A stretch of 64,000 nt of DNA from Hyposmocoma kahamanoa (GCF_003589595.1 NW_020653719.1:1855181-1919180), one strand, 5' to 3'. Counted from the first letter of the stretch, positions 55,101 to 61,536 are shown. The notes: generated from the sequence alone by a model not told the origin. Numbers and translations are program-made.

Positions 55101-58100
55101 TAATACAAATTCGTTATAATGGGAAATTAGAGATGAATATGCTATAGGCGAAAAACATGACGCTTCGACTCTGCACCAGTGTGAGTAGAGCCTAAGAGTG
55201 GTTACACACGGCGACATTTAGCAGCGGTGTAAACGCGTGTTCGTGACACGCGCGATTGCATCGTTACCCTTGCGATTTATAGGCGATTGCAGCGATGCAG
55301 TCGCACGTTTGAATCGCTGCTTAAAATCGCGTGCGTGTGGAAAGGTAGATACGGTAGACGGTAGATTAATAATTTCATGTACAACGTTAAACATAAATAT
55401 AAAACCATGAAGGGCGTAGCAGTGTCTGAAGACAGTCTTAAGTCTTAATCTGTTATAATTCTTTAATCTAATTATTAATCTATTAATGTTATGGTATACA
55501 AGAATTAATAAATAAATATTACACAACATCACGTTAATATAACGTTGCTCCGATCCCAAAGTACATAACTAAAGCACTTGTGTTGTAGAAATTGCAAACA
55601 ACGACGGTATCACAAACATCCAGACCCGAGAGAGTGTAGAAATGTTAGTTTTTCCATATTGACCCGGCCGGGGATCGAACCCGGTACCTCAGAGATGGCG
55701 ACAACATGAAAACAGCTGTGCAAGCCACTCGACCACGGAGGTCGTATATATTAATCATGAAAATATTCTTCTAACTAAAAATGTTTATTTAGCAGAAATT
55801 GCTTTAAAACTTTATAAATTGTTTTGTCATATTGTGCATTATTTAATTGATCGTTTAATTTTTATTGCCATTGAATTTGTGCTACTCCTTTGTAATTTTA
55901 ATTTTGATCTTGTGTCGATAAAGTTATCCACATACGATAACGTTAACTGTAGGTAAATTGTAAGATGGTATTTATTATCAACAGTGACATAGTAATAGCG
56001 CGTGGTCAAAGGCCGAAGGACATTGCAGTGCTGGCAGAAGAGATCGGTTTATACTCGAGTGAAGTGGCACAGTACGGGAAGACAAAGGCGAAGATCGCGC
56101 TCTCTGTGCTCGATAGGTTGAAAGACATGCGCTCTGGGAAATACATCGTGGTTGCTGGGTGAGCAATTTTGTTTAAATTTTTAACCGACTTCAAAAAAGG
56201 TGGAGAGTCTCAACCTTTTTTTGAAGTCGCTAAAATAGGAGTACAATTTGAAATACAAGTACAAGTGAAAAACATCCTGTATTTGTACGATGCTAATGGA
56301 AAAAGTCAATTTTAAAGATTAATTCTTTTTAAGTAACATAGTGTCTTCATTTTGAGGGTACTTTCAATTTCTACAGAATAACTCCCACTCCGCTGGGTGA
56401 AGGCAAGAGCACGACACTAATAGGCCTGGTGCAGGCATTGTCGGCGCATCGCGGACGTAACGCGTTCGCCGTGATGCGTCAGCCCAGTCAGGGACCCACC
56501 TTCGGCGTCAAGGGCGGCGCCGCAGGTGGCGGGTACTCGCAGGTATTTTATTTTATGTCACCGAGCATCTTGACCCCTAGATCAGACTGGAAAAGCTACG
56601 CGATCATATGATGAGACGCGAACTGTTCAGTCATCTAACTAATAACATCCTCGTAGGACTACATTACTAACATCATTAACAACAACTTTTGTTCCACGAC
56701 TTAATAATTCATCAGATTTTGCTTTCGTACAAAAATAAATATATTTAAATAGGTCTGAAAGAATAGAGGGTGAGGAGTCTAGAGGAATGGAGGGGAGGGT
56801 CGCTTGCACTTTTGAACTTAATGCCTTAGTACCAAATACAGATCTATAAAGTGTCACATAGTACGACAAAAACTTTATAGTTTATTTTCTCAATTTATTG
56901 TTTCGTAAAAAATAAAAAATTAAATTTGTTTATGTTGTCAGTTAGAGCATTTGCACACGGCGTATTTTAAACGCACATTTCACGTGGCACCGTAAACGCG
57001 CGTCATCTGCGCACTAAACGCGCGTCATCAGCGTGTATACGCGCCGCAGATGCTCTGTGGTAAATCGTCAAATATCGCGTTGCAAGCAAGAAGCTTATAT
57101 AGAATTTCATGTAGTTGCTTCATTTCAAAATTTAACTAAAAGTAACAAAAAAAACTAAAATTATAACTGTCTCTTGTCAAAATGCGCGATACTTACGCGC
57201 GTTTACAGCGCGTCTACTGCGCGTATGCGCGCAGATGACGCGCGTTTACGACGTGTATACGCGCGCTGTCGCCGTCGGCGCGTATTTTTATTTCTTTTTT
57301 TGTAATATCAAGTGACGTGACGAACAAGTCGTGCACCTGATGGTAAGCTACACGCCTGTCCATAACAGTTGCAGTGCCACTCAGAGCTTTAAGTCGCAAA
57401 GATCTAAGGGGCACTGCCACTGCGCCCATCACCCTGAGACAAAGTTGACAAGTCCCATGTACCTGTAATTTCCAGCCCTTACCCTTTAAATGCTGACATT
57501 ACTGCTTGGAGGCAGAAATGGGTAAGGTGGCAGTTTTACTTCCCTGGACGAACTCCTTCATAAGGAGCTCTACTGCTACTGAATATAAATGATGCCGTGT
57601 AAAATATGAAAACTAAAGCGGTTACGGAGTTGTATATTAATAATGTATAATGTATAACTCTCGTTGAACAATATTGTATAATGTCACGAGAATTTTAATA
57701 TACTCTAAGCCTCCATGTTTTGTTTTGTTCTATATGTTTATAAGATTACAATAATGTATGTCCTTGTGGATAACTATATTTGGGCCTAAGTTATTTGAGA
57801 CAAATATTTTTCTTCGTACACTATTGAAGTTGGCTGTTGTTATTCTTTAATAAAAAAATAAATAAAATCGAGGGTAATAAATGGAAAAAACTAAATAACC
57901 AATATTACTGTATCACTTTGCTATGGTGTCTTTTACGGGCAGAGCGTTATGTAAAATTTGAGTGTCAAGTTACGGACTACACATAAATACTTTTGTGAAT
58001 CTTCTTGAACATCAGGGCTTAATCATTTAATTTTACCTGAAAGGTATTTCGTACACTATTGACGCATAAGTTGTGATTAAAGACGCAGATATATTATGTT

Positions 58101-60398
58101 TCAAAGCTGAATTCTGATGAATATTAAATTCATTTCCTATCCTCTATTGACTAACAGTAAAGTACAATTTCCTTCCTTTGTTGTAGGGTTTTCGCGTATA
58201 ATGTATCCCTCCGGGACTCGTGCTTTTTCAGTAATGAAATTCCGGTGTGAGCGAATTGGGAACTCAGAATTAAGACAAATAAATAAATAACGCACACACT
58301 CATAACCCCGCACTAGGGAAACCCTGTGTTGCGGGTACCATGGACAAACACGTAGACAACCATAAATTACACCCAAACTCACGAGCTAAATAAATGTACG
58401 CCTTACAAATATTTCTCCCGGCCCGCGAATCAAACCCGAGGCTTCTGCGTGGCAGATCAGCATGTTAACCGTTCGACCACAGAGGCATTTAAAAAGAAAC
58501 GAAGATATAAATATGTGTAGACATAGGTATATATAGAAAAGAGACGCTAATATAGGCTCCGGGTAAGGCAATTAAAATTTTTTGAACAACATGGAACATC
58601 TTTTAAATGTTGAAAACCCACTGAATATGCCTTATCTGCAAAATGATAACATTTCAGTACATGTTTAAAGATTCTACGAATGAAATTAGTAGATAACTTT
58701 ATTTCCACGCACTAATAACAGAGGACTGCAAATCTCATTACAGATCACAACTCTAAAAATTCGGTCTTGTATTCATATTTTTGTATTAATTTCTTAGGCA
58801 TACGAAACTTGCTTTGCGAAAGAAACTTGTTTGCTGTTTAGAATGAATTTTAATAAAAATGGATGTAAATTAATTTGCGACTCTACGAACCCAAGTCCGG
58901 GTCAATCATGGGTTCGTTCCATTTTTATTAACATGGATTTACGCAACGACACGCCTGAATGTATTAATTATTAATATTTCATCTAATGATTGCTTTACAA
59001 ACAATTATACGTTTTAGGTCATTCCCATGGAAGATTTCAACCTGCATCTTACTGGCGATATTCACGCCGTGTCAGCAGCCAACAATTTACTGGCTGCTCA
59101 AATGGACGCACGTATCTTCCACGAGCTTACCCAAAAAGATGGTCCATTGTACGATAGACTGGTGCCGAAGATCAAAGGCGTCAGGAAGTTCTCACCTATT
59201 CAATTGAGGAGGCTTCAGAAACTTGGAATTAACAAGACAGACCCTGATTCGCTGACTACAGAAGAGAGACCCAAGTTTGCCAGATTGAACATTGATACTA
59301 ATAAAATTATGTGGAACAGAGGTACAAATAAAAAAAGTAGTCATAATTAGTAGTATATTAACAGGAAAACACAAAAATATGTAACATTGACAAATTACAC
59401 GATAATAATAATGACCGTTATTATTACACAAATTGGCACCCTTTTGGTGTAATTTGCACATGTCTGCAAAATGAAAACTTTTCAGGTTTAAAGTTTCTTG
59501 AAAGGAACGAAGTTACTCGATACCTTTTTATGCTTAAGTAGGGGAGAATTATACAATGTCACATATGTATATATATATATATATATATATAATTTGTTTC
59601 ATGTAGTTCGCATGGTTTTCTTGTGATAACAGCACTTTGGATGTATGACAACATATGGCTTTTTTTTTTTAAAAAACTTTGCAATAGGTGCCGAACCGAA
59701 AGTGCCATGAACACATATAAACCACCAACCAAGAAATTAAACTCAAACTCACGAGAGAAATAAATGTAGGCCATACAGATATTTCTCCCGTTCCAGTAAT
59801 CGAACCCAGGACCTCTGCCTGGCAAACCAGCACGGTAATCGTTCGGTCAGTTAAATATGTCAAGGGTAGATACAAATTAATATGCTTGCTCATGCGAATA
59901 AACTAAGTACTTGTATTTTTTTTAACTAAGCGAGAAACACACAGAGAGCGGGTGCGGGTCGGGCGTATGTCGGGTTGAGAGCACGACGGGTCTAATTCCG
60001 AGTATTTATATAGACCACCATATAAATACGAGTCGTCCATATCAATACACGGAATTAGACCCGGCGTGCTCCCGACTCGCACCCGCTCTCTGTGTGTTTC
60101 ACGCTTCAATGTCAATGTCTCCGATCGCAGTCGGAGCAGTCCTCATTTACACAAAAATTCAATACAGACTTCTCTTTCAGTGGTAGACCTCAACGACAGA
60201 TACCTTCGCAAGATTACAATAGGCCAATCCCCAACCGAGAAAGGATTTACGCGGCAGACGCAGTTCGACATCTCCGTAGCCTCGGAGATTATGGCCATCC
60301 TAGCGTTGGGAAAAGACGTTGATGACATCAAGGAACGACTGGCGAACATGGTTGTGGCTCTGGATACCAGCGGCAATGCAGTTACTGCTGATGATTTG
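31067..60398 (+). CDS. MTHFD1: C1-tetrahydrofolate synthase, cytoplasmic (trifunctional), 5' part
   Basis: Ten coding exons: 31067-31104, 35373-35571, 37541-37677, 48300-48534, 49625-49736, 53695-53920, 55985-56158, 56377-56542, 59018-59321, 60181-60398. All join in phase for about 603 residues; the gene runs off the right edge (the family is about 935 residues). It interconverts 5,10-methylene-, methenyl- and 10-formyl-tetrahydrofolate in the cytosol, feeding purine and thymidylate synthesis. The dehydrogenase/cyclohydrolase domain (1-~300) has YIRMK (Tyr51, Lys55), VQLPLD (Gln99), DKDVDG (Asp124), [12 protein letters not shown] and [14 protein letters not shown]. The synthetase domain has the P-loop [11 protein letters not shown] (Lys384), [20 protein letters not shown] and [20 protein letters not shown]. 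It lacks an obvious mitochondrial presequence, so it fits MTHFD1/pug rather than MTHFD1L. No internal stop. Confidence 0.93.
31145..31445 (-). repeat. Interspersed family A, inverted copy
   Basis: From the 3' end (catcaagtgacgaacaagtc) to the 5' end (cacaaggagctctcctgc), nearly complete on the minus strand. It lies about 40 bp after MTHFD1 exon 1. Confidence 0.65.
31506..32338. mobile_element. Non-autonomous DNA element family T, copy 1
   Basis: Inverted ends of about 90 bp: aatggtcggaaaaaggtgtt at 31509 and aacaccttcttccgaccatt near 32335, with gatatagctacaaggagcg and gttattaaaaccgcc mirrored inside. TA flanks are possible. The interior has gcatcgtagggcaaaact and a C-rich stretch at 31820-31840, shared with copy 2 at 39531-40961. 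The small frame at 31937-32134 has no known match. Confidence 0.75.
32339..32759. other. Intron with 20-bp palindrome
   Basis: 32640-32659 is a perfect palindrome, CCCTAGGCCCGGGCCTAGGG, next to ggccgcccctaaaatctag. The GC-rich motif stands out from its surroundings and may be an internal part of a DNA transposon. Nothing else recognised. Confidence 0.5.
32760..32905 (-). repeat. LINE 3'-UTR fragment
   Basis: cattcatattcatctttatt followed by gcaagatacattg and a GC-richer block (ccctgcaagggcaccgcaaa). On the minus strand this reads as a 3' UTR ending in an A-rich repeated tail. Only the tail is present. Confidence 0.4.
32906..33415. other. AT-rich intron, nothing recognised
   Basis: Very AT-rich (A-runs and attaattattt words) with no coding potential. 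Confidence 0.6.
33416..33775 (+). repeat. Direct repeat of a GTCGTAACG block, two copies
   Basis: cgttttatttatcgtcagac gactatcg... at 33423 recurs as cgttttatttatcgtcagac gactgttg... at about 33680. The surrounding cgtaacg, gactgtctgtcgtgac and gacagtctgtcgtcg words are also shared, about 257 bp apart. It is probably two ends or two units of a short mobile element. Confidence 0.6.
33986..34082. repeat. (GT)n/(GC)n microsatellite
   Basis: Nearly 100 bp of alternating gtgtgc/gtgcgt, with two gttt interruptions. Purine-pyrimidine alternation of this kind can adopt Z-DNA. Confidence 0.95.
34190..34315 (+). mobile_element. SINE fragment, family C-like
   Basis: gttgctggttcaagtccagc (B box) followed by ttcgctctttgtatcaatta, the same order as the family C copies at 5215 and 12200. 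The A-box half is decayed. Confidence 0.45.
34316..34510 (+). mobile_element. tRNA-derived SINE, family B, decayed copy
   Basis: tgcctccatgacttactgat in place of the tRNA A box, then gtttgggtgtcatttatggt, gtccatggcactcgcaatac, agggtttttctaatgtgggg and gtgcgttatttatttatt. The body matches 58280-58490 in inverse orientation. Confidence 0.65.
34511..35372. other. MTHFD1 intron, nothing recognised
   Basis: No supported feature, except a short GT-rich stretch at 35140-35180. Confidence 0.55.
35373..35571 (+). CDS. MTHFD1: MTHFD1 exon 2, catalytic Tyr/Lys
   Basis: [44 protein letters not shown]. Tyr51 and Lys55 correspond to human Tyr52 and Lys56 of the dehydrogenase/cyclohydrolase site. Acceptor tgttctag, donor GTAGGT, phase 2 to 0. 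Confidence 0.95.
35572..36764. other. MTHFD1 intron, nothing recognised
   Basis: AT-rich intron without repeat boundaries or coding potential that I can support. Confidence 0.55.
36765..37055 (-). repeat. Interspersed family A, inverted copy
   Basis: atcaagtgacgggacaaaca through cacaaggagctctactgctg; same layout as 31145-31445 and 57303-57590. Confidence 0.65.
37056..37540. other. MTHFD1 intron end, nothing recognised
   Basis: AT-rich; ends in the acceptor of exon 3. Confidence 0.55.
37541..37677 (+). CDS. MTHFD1: MTHFD1 exon 3, VQLPLD and DVDG
   Basis: [44 protein letters not shown]. Gln99 and Asp124 match human Gln100 and Asp125. Acceptor cttttcag, donor GTAAGT. The 10.6-kb intron after it is the largest in the window. 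Confidence 0.95.
37840..38345. repeat. GC-rich family G with internal tandem duplication
   Basis: After a short piece of the AACGTTTCGGG family (37840-37880), a block of cgcg/gcatcg words runs to 38345. Two units about 207 bp apart correspond: acgcgcgaaagctt, atgcaatcgcctataaat, aagtgtag, gatgcaat, gcgttggtatcgttgcagt and tagacgat..gcgactg. Unit 1 is about 37972-38116 and unit 2 about 38181-38337. It is strongly CpG-rich in an AT-rich intron. Confidence 0.7.
38346..39530. other. MTHFD1 intron 3, nothing recognised
   Basis: Mostly AT-rich, with a short GC-richer run around 38440-38480. No supported feature. Confidence 0.5.
39531..40961. mobile_element. Non-autonomous DNA element family T, copy 2
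   Basis: Left end aggtcggaaaaaggtgttcc at 39536; right end gaacacctttttccgaccat near 40955. Both carry the inner words gatatagctataaggagtg/cactccttgtagcta and gttgttaaaaccaccaaatt/ggtggttttaacaactc. The interior repeats gttttgtcctacgat twice and shares aaaagtaacgag and gcccctccctggcttta with copy 1. At 1.4 kb it is longer than copy 1; no transposase frame. Confidence 0.75.
41498..42931 (+). pseudogene. LINE-2x endonuclease-RT N-terminal part
   Basis: [35 protein letters not shown] and [13 protein letters not shown] are the endonuclease (GDFN and SHD motifs; the start of the domain is cut off). Then the linker, and RT fingers with [40 protein letters not shown] and [20 protein letters not shown]. 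The frame runs into the small insertion after NIENKK and stops at [15 protein letters not shown], which is foreign. Confidence 0.85.
42892..42958 (-). mobile_element. ~60-nt retroposed LINE 3' tail with target duplication
   Basis: The RT frame should read NIENKK then [13 protein letters not shown]. Between the two, about 67 bp has been added. On the minus strand the insert reads atgagggtgacatatctaca, cagataaaaccctcataaat, aaataaag and a run of A. The flanking AATAAAAAA is present on both sides. A poly(A) tail plus target duplication marks target-primed insertion of a nearly complete 5' truncation. Within it, atgagggt and accctcat can pair. Confidence 0.65.
42974..44102 (+). pseudogene. LINE-2x RT palm to C-terminus
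   Basis: [53 protein letters not shown] (intact YADD), [37 protein letters not shown] single frameshift near 43975 moves the end into another frame, [20 protein letters not shown], followed by [15 protein letters not shown] and stop. Confidence 0.88.
44460..45388 (+). pseudogene. Outer LINE RT fragment
   Basis: Decayed: [55 protein letters not shown], then (45167-45388) [40 protein letters not shown] and [11 protein letters not shown]. Frameshifts and a deletion lie between the two halves. It stops where LINE-3x begins. Confidence 0.75.
45389..46787 (-). mobile_element. LINE-3x, 5'-truncated, antisense inside the outer LINE
   Basis: Flanked by ttgtagat (45381-45388) and ttgtcgat (46788-46795), an 8-bp target duplication with one mismatch. 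The 3' tail is (TTTA)n on the + strand next to the left flank. The 5' truncation lies inside the RT, just before [13 protein letters not shown]. Confidence 0.8.
45562..46746 (-). CDS. LINE-3x reverse transcriptase, open frame
   Basis: 394 residues without a stop: [52 protein letters not shown] (catalytic FADD intact), [55 protein letters not shown]. It then has a C-terminal domain ending [20 protein letters not shown]. Because the N-terminal half of ORF2 is missing it cannot move by itself. The open frame and the nearly perfect target duplication suggest a recent insertion. Clade not assigned (jockey/R1-like). Confidence 0.85.
   Translation of the reverse strand: MDLGGQVDAAYFDLKKAFDVVDNDILLQKLAASGFTHKLLQFFASYLGGRNQYVRVNGYESFKYCTRSGVSQGSTLGPTLFLLMINELPHYVRSAKCLLFADDLKFFTRVSKAADVEALQCDIDAVSEWSRVNRLPLNENKCKVITFTRKRSPLFTRYSLNDAPMDRVNNIRDLGLILDDKLDFHTHVTEMCKKASKTLGFIMRIASQFQNSRVAKVLYNAYVRSKLEYGAIIGDPNENKYNLMVERLQRKFARWLYKRTYGYYPFLYPSLFVTAMVDLETLAFRRKWMLVLHYLSIVHNKIDSPDILEKFSIQMPSLSWDEAGIVTPRRRLRLLQRPAVRTVRAAHAPSVRALTLIGDMLADHYDMDLFADSFGQILRNANIFLNNYFLRVGN
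46796..47010 (+). mobile_element. Outer LINE 3' end
   Basis: [34 protein letters not shown], then gtgagatggagatcaaatgc and an A-run. Homologous to the pieces at 9690 and 10736. It continues the outer LINE immediately after the LINE-3x target duplication. Confidence 0.6.
47011..47466. other. MTHFD1 intron, nothing recognised
   Basis: No supported feature. Confidence 0.5.
47467..47696 (-). mobile_element. SINE family A copy 2
   Basis: Minus-strand A box ctccgtagtcgagtggcttg, B-box region cggatttcgattcccgcccg, then tcaatgtaataaaac, and a tail ending ggagcaacatatattatgtg with atattgcc. Slightly decayed. Confidence 0.75.
47697..48299. other. MTHFD1 intron 3 end
   Basis: No supported feature; an open frame runs into exon 4 by chance from about 48187. 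Confidence 0.55.
48300..48534 (+). CDS. MTHFD1: MTHFD1 exon 4, NADP-binding segment
   Basis: [66 protein letters not shown]. GRSxxVGxP and CHSKT belong to the dinucleotide-binding fold. Acceptor tggtag, donor GTAAGT. The open frame upstream of 48300 is intron. Confidence 0.95.
48535..49624. repeat. MTHFD1 intron 4 with a perfect 15-bp-arm hairpin
   Basis: TGTAATCTCAAACCA (49250-49264), loop cctc, and TGGTTTGAGATTACA (49269-49283) form a perfect stem. The rest of this 1.1-kb intron has no recognised feature. Confidence 0.6.
49625..49736 (+). CDS. MTHFD1: MTHFD1 exon 5
   Basis: [37 protein letters not shown], phase 0 to 1, acceptor ttgttcag, donor GTGAGT. It completes the central NADP-binding sheet. 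Confidence 0.95.
50007..51550 (-). mobile_element. Full-length Tc1-like transposon
   Basis: Ends cacacatcaaaagtgtctag with ggatcaagt (50007-50035) and the inverse ending ttttgatgtgtg (51550); about 29 bp with one or two differences. TA at 50005-50006 and 51551-51552 fits the target duplication. 1.54 kb, with one transposase frame on the minus strand and 230-270 bp of untranslated sequence on each side. Confidence 0.9.
50275..51300 (-). CDS. Tc1-type transposase with first catalytic Asp replaced by Val
   Basis: 341 residues, full length for Tc1. Paired N-terminal helix-turn-helix ([20 protein letters not shown]; later [20 protein letters not shown]). The second Asp is in [14 protein letters not shown], and the Glu is in [18 protein letters not shown], 34 residues later (DD34E). 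The first Asp, normally in FSDESRF, reads FSVESRF: the codon is GTT instead of GAT (near 50848). With no other break visible, this single change probably makes the enzyme inactive. Start is the first ATG; the end is a normal C-terminus. Confidence 0.9.
   Translation of the reverse strand: MERRHHLTREVMMRAVGMLEAGSRQRAVAFTLNTTQSVISRLWTRYRMTGSVAERHGGRSRITTRRQDRYIQNTARRNRTMTAMMLVTRLHSSSGLLISDQTIRNRLREVGLRSRRPLRVPPIAPCNRRTRLRWAREHRNWEEEDWRYVCFSVESRFGMRPDTRRTRVWRTSGRHERLRYCQEVHPYGGGTIMIWAGIWIGGRTDLIWIRGNLNAQVYAERIVSDVIIPLRGQLGDSFQLMHDNARPHTARVVTRILAEARINVLPWPAQSPDLNPIEHAWDMLQRRAVPSMHTVHTLQQYFDLLQNTRAAIPQSDFDELILSMPNRCNCVIRVNGGNTDY
51736..51782. repeat. Hairpin with perfect 16-bp arms
   Basis: TGGGACTAGCAATATT (51736-51751), 15-nt loop, and the exact inverse at 51767-51782. 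It abuts the mariner remnant. Confidence 0.75.
51783..52021 (-). pseudogene. Mariner transposase N-terminal remnant
   Basis: Minus strand reads [33 protein letters not shown], stop, then [20 protein letters not shown]. This is the helix-turn-helix part of a mariner transposase with an internal deletion of roughly 20 codons after the start, a stop codon and a later frameshift. No catalytic domain remains. Confidence 0.75.
52022..52645. other. MTHFD1 intron 5, nothing recognised
   Basis: AT-rich, with a tattttattttatttta run near 52210-52240. No supported feature. Confidence 0.5.
52650..52880 (+). repeat. Interspersed family A, forward copy
   Basis: gtagcagtagagctcgttgt, tatttctgccgccaaggagt, attactgcgttccggttttg, gacgggcacagtggcagtgc. 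It lacks the last ~80 bp of the family. Confidence 0.65.
52881..53694. other. MTHFD1 intron 5 end
   Basis: Around 52970-53120 the sequence is GC-richer with cgcg words (acaacgcgttgcaacg, cgcggtcgcagtac). It may be another GC-rich repeat, but no boundaries are visible. Confidence 0.4.
53695..53920 (+). CDS. MTHFD1: MTHFD1 exon 6, [14 protein letters not shown]
   Basis: Contains [16 protein letters not shown] and [20 protein letters not shown], then the linker to the synthetase domain. GC-rich compared with neighbours. Donor GTACGT at 53921 leaves TG, completed by exon 7 to a Cys where family members have Ser. Confidence 0.93.
53921..54497. other. MTHFD1 intron 6, nothing recognised
   Basis: Pyrimidine-rich section at 54000-54180; no supported feature. 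Confidence 0.5.
54498..54790 (+). pseudogene. RTE-like LINE C-terminal fragment
   Basis: [32 protein letters not shown], then in another frame [19 protein letters not shown]. The same peptide pattern in the same order appears on the minus strand at 14678-15142, so this is a second copy of that LINE type, with at least two frameshifts. Confidence 0.7.
54898..55199. mobile_element. MITE with 38-bp inverted ends
   Basis: actctaaggcacatctcaca ... agagtcgaagc on the left and gcttcgactctgcaccagtg ... cctaagagt on the right, with few mismatches. The interior is rich in cgacgcg words. 302 bp, non-coding. Confidence 0.8.
55200..55360. repeat. GC-rich family G, copy 3
   Basis: gttacacacggcgacattta with gcagcgg, cgcgcgattgcatcgttac, cgatttataggcgattgcag, gaatcgctgcttaaaatcgc. 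It directly abuts the MITE 54898-55199. Confidence 0.6.
55506..55745 (-). mobile_element. SINE family A copy 3 (best preserved)
   Basis: Minus strand: A box gtggtcgagtggcttgcaca and canonical B box gggttcgatccccggccggg, then tcaatatggaaaaact, ending gtgatgttgtgtaatattta. Good pol III promoter elements. Confidence 0.8.
55985..56158 (+). CDS. MTHFD1: MTHFD1 exon 7, start of synthetase domain
   Basis: [55 protein letters not shown], phase 2 to 2. Acceptor atcaacag, donor GTGAGC. It enters the 10-formyl-THF synthetase domain. Confidence 0.95.
56377..56542 (+). CDS. MTHFD1: MTHFD1 exon 8, ATP P-loop
   Basis: [40 protein letters not shown]. The P-loop Lys384 and the following Ser/Thr bind ATP. 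Preceded by a short 218-bp intron. Acceptor ttctacag, donor GTATTT. Confidence 0.96.
56543..56940. repeat. Intron with old repeat shared with 8865
   Basis: 56670-56760 (aacaacttttgttccacgac, tcgtacaaaaataaatata) matches 8880-8980 in order. Remaining sequence unremarkable. Confidence 0.45.
56945..57290. mobile_element. GC-rich foldback element
   Basis: aaacgcgcgtcatctgcgc near 56995 is inverted as gcgcagatgacgcgcgttta near 57228. gtgtatacgcgccgc and gtgtatacgcgcgct also occur in both halves. The outer ends (ttgcacacggcgtatttt and cgccgtcggcgcgtattttt) are related. About 345 bp, strongly CpG-rich. Confidence 0.65.
57303..57590 (-). repeat. Interspersed family A, inverted copy
   Basis: atcaagtgacgtgacgaaca to cataaggagctctactgcta, nearly full length; directly follows the foldback 56945-57290. 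Confidence 0.65.
57591..58279. other. MTHFD1 intron 8, nothing recognised
   Basis: AT-rich; no supported feature. Confidence 0.55.
58280..58490 (-). mobile_element. tRNA-derived SINE, family B (best copy)
   Basis: Minus strand: tgcctctgtggtcgaacggt with taac (A box), ctcgggtttgattcgcgggc (B box), then gtttgggtgtaatttatggt, gtttgtccatggtacccgca, and tail gtgcgttatttatttatttg. Other copies at 34316-34510 and 59690-59855. Confidence 0.8.
58491..59017. other. MTHFD1 intron 8 end, nothing recognised
   Basis: AT-rich, ends in the exon 9 acceptor. A short palindromic pair gaacccaagtccgggtcaat/catgggttcgttcc lies near 58890-58920. Confidence 0.5.
59018..59321 (+). CDS. MTHFD1: MTHFD1 exon 9, folate-site segment
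   Basis: [60 protein letters not shown]. Highly conserved in formate-THF ligases. Phase 0 to 1; donor GTACAA after the single G at 59321. Confidence 0.96.
59569..59592. repeat. (AT)n microsatellite
   Basis: About 24 bp of uninterrupted at dinucleotides in MTHFD1 intron 9. Confidence 0.95.
59690..59855 (-). mobile_element. SINE family B, 3'-shortened copy
   Basis: Minus strand: accgaacgattaccgtgctg, tcctgggttcgattactgga, gggagaaatatctgtatggc, ttgagtttaatttcttggtt. The body matches 58280-58490 and stops early. Confidence 0.7.
59928..60106. mobile_element. Foldback MITE 74 bp before the exon 10 acceptor
   Basis: aagcgagaaacacacagaga with gcgggtgcgggtcggg and acgggtctaattccg on the left is mirrored by cggaattagacccggcgtgc and ctcgcacccgctctctgtgt, gtttcacgctt on the right. 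The short central part contains tatttatat and atataaata. About 179 bp that can fold into a long hairpin. Confidence 0.8.
60181..60398 (+). CDS. MTHFD1: MTHFD1 exon 10 (last in window)
   Basis: [40 protein letters not shown], ending AVTADDL before donor GTGTGT. The next exon should start with GVSGAL or similar; it is not found before the window ends. Confidence 0.95.
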
Positions 60399-61536
60399 GT
60401 GTGTTGATATATATATCATAATGTGTCGTCATCACTTATTTTCGGTTCCATCACGTTTGTGTTTTATACTTGACACACATTGACCTACCAACACACAATC
60501 AATTGGTAGAAACGCACTTTTAACTACAGGTTGACACATTTTCACGAGGTAATTTTCTGACGATGCTGATTTTGAATAGTGATCGAATTTTATTTTCTTT
60601 CGTTATTCTTACGTTGGTTCGTTCCGTCATGACTTCCATCAAAAGTCTCAAAACGAGAGCCGTGACCGTAAATCATCGTCTTTTGAGGTGAGTATTGTTT
60701 TTCGTTTGGGTGTGTTTAGTAGGGAGTGTTTTATATTGTTTGTATTTTTCATTTTTTGCAGCCTTTTCATTTCTTTTAAAATAAGTAAATAACATAGATC
60801 GAGCCTTTCCTTGCCTATCACTAAGTTGTTAAGTGGCACCTAACTATTAGGTGCCACTAGTCAAACTGTTTACATTAACCATGTCTCTGTATAATAAATT
60901 GAAAGCTGGGAAGGATCTACAATTGCCGATAACTGAAGAAGCCACGACCGACAACACTTTTGTGATGTTAGCGTCTTTGGTAATCGAAAAATATCCATAG
61001 TGGTGTTTGTACCTCATTAAACAATTCGTTGTAAATGAATGGTTTCTGCAGCATCACTGTAAGTTCCGGTGAAAACTACAACATCACGCCCCTAATATGT
61101 CAGGAAAATAATTAACATATACACAAAGCGGCAAGGAATAAAGAAAACTTAATCATTTAATAGTACTGTTTATTTTCCTTTTCATTAAAAACGGTGAGAC
61201 ACCACACGGAATAAACAAAGTAATTAATGTTTAGCGATTTGTCATCAATTACGCGCTTTAGTTGGTTCATTACACGCCCACTTACTATAATAAACTATAA
61301 AACAATAGAACACAATAATTTAATTTATGGTATATGCGTCTTTGTAATAATTCTCTCAACAGTGATGGTCTTTGAATATGTTCATACCTTTCATTAACAC
61401 GAATCACTAAATCATTAAAGTAATCATAAATCTTAAAAAAATGATTAGATAATAAATAGAGGAACAGTTTTTTTTTTTGATAAAGTAGTCATTTTTATGT
61501 ACAACTCACACTTGACCAAGTAATTGACTATATTAT
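60399..61536. other. MTHFD1 intron 10, nothing recognised
   Basis: Left part of the intron open at the window edge. A short palindromic pair ttaagtggcacctaac/ttaggtgccacta is at 60829-60858. No exon. Confidence 0.55.
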
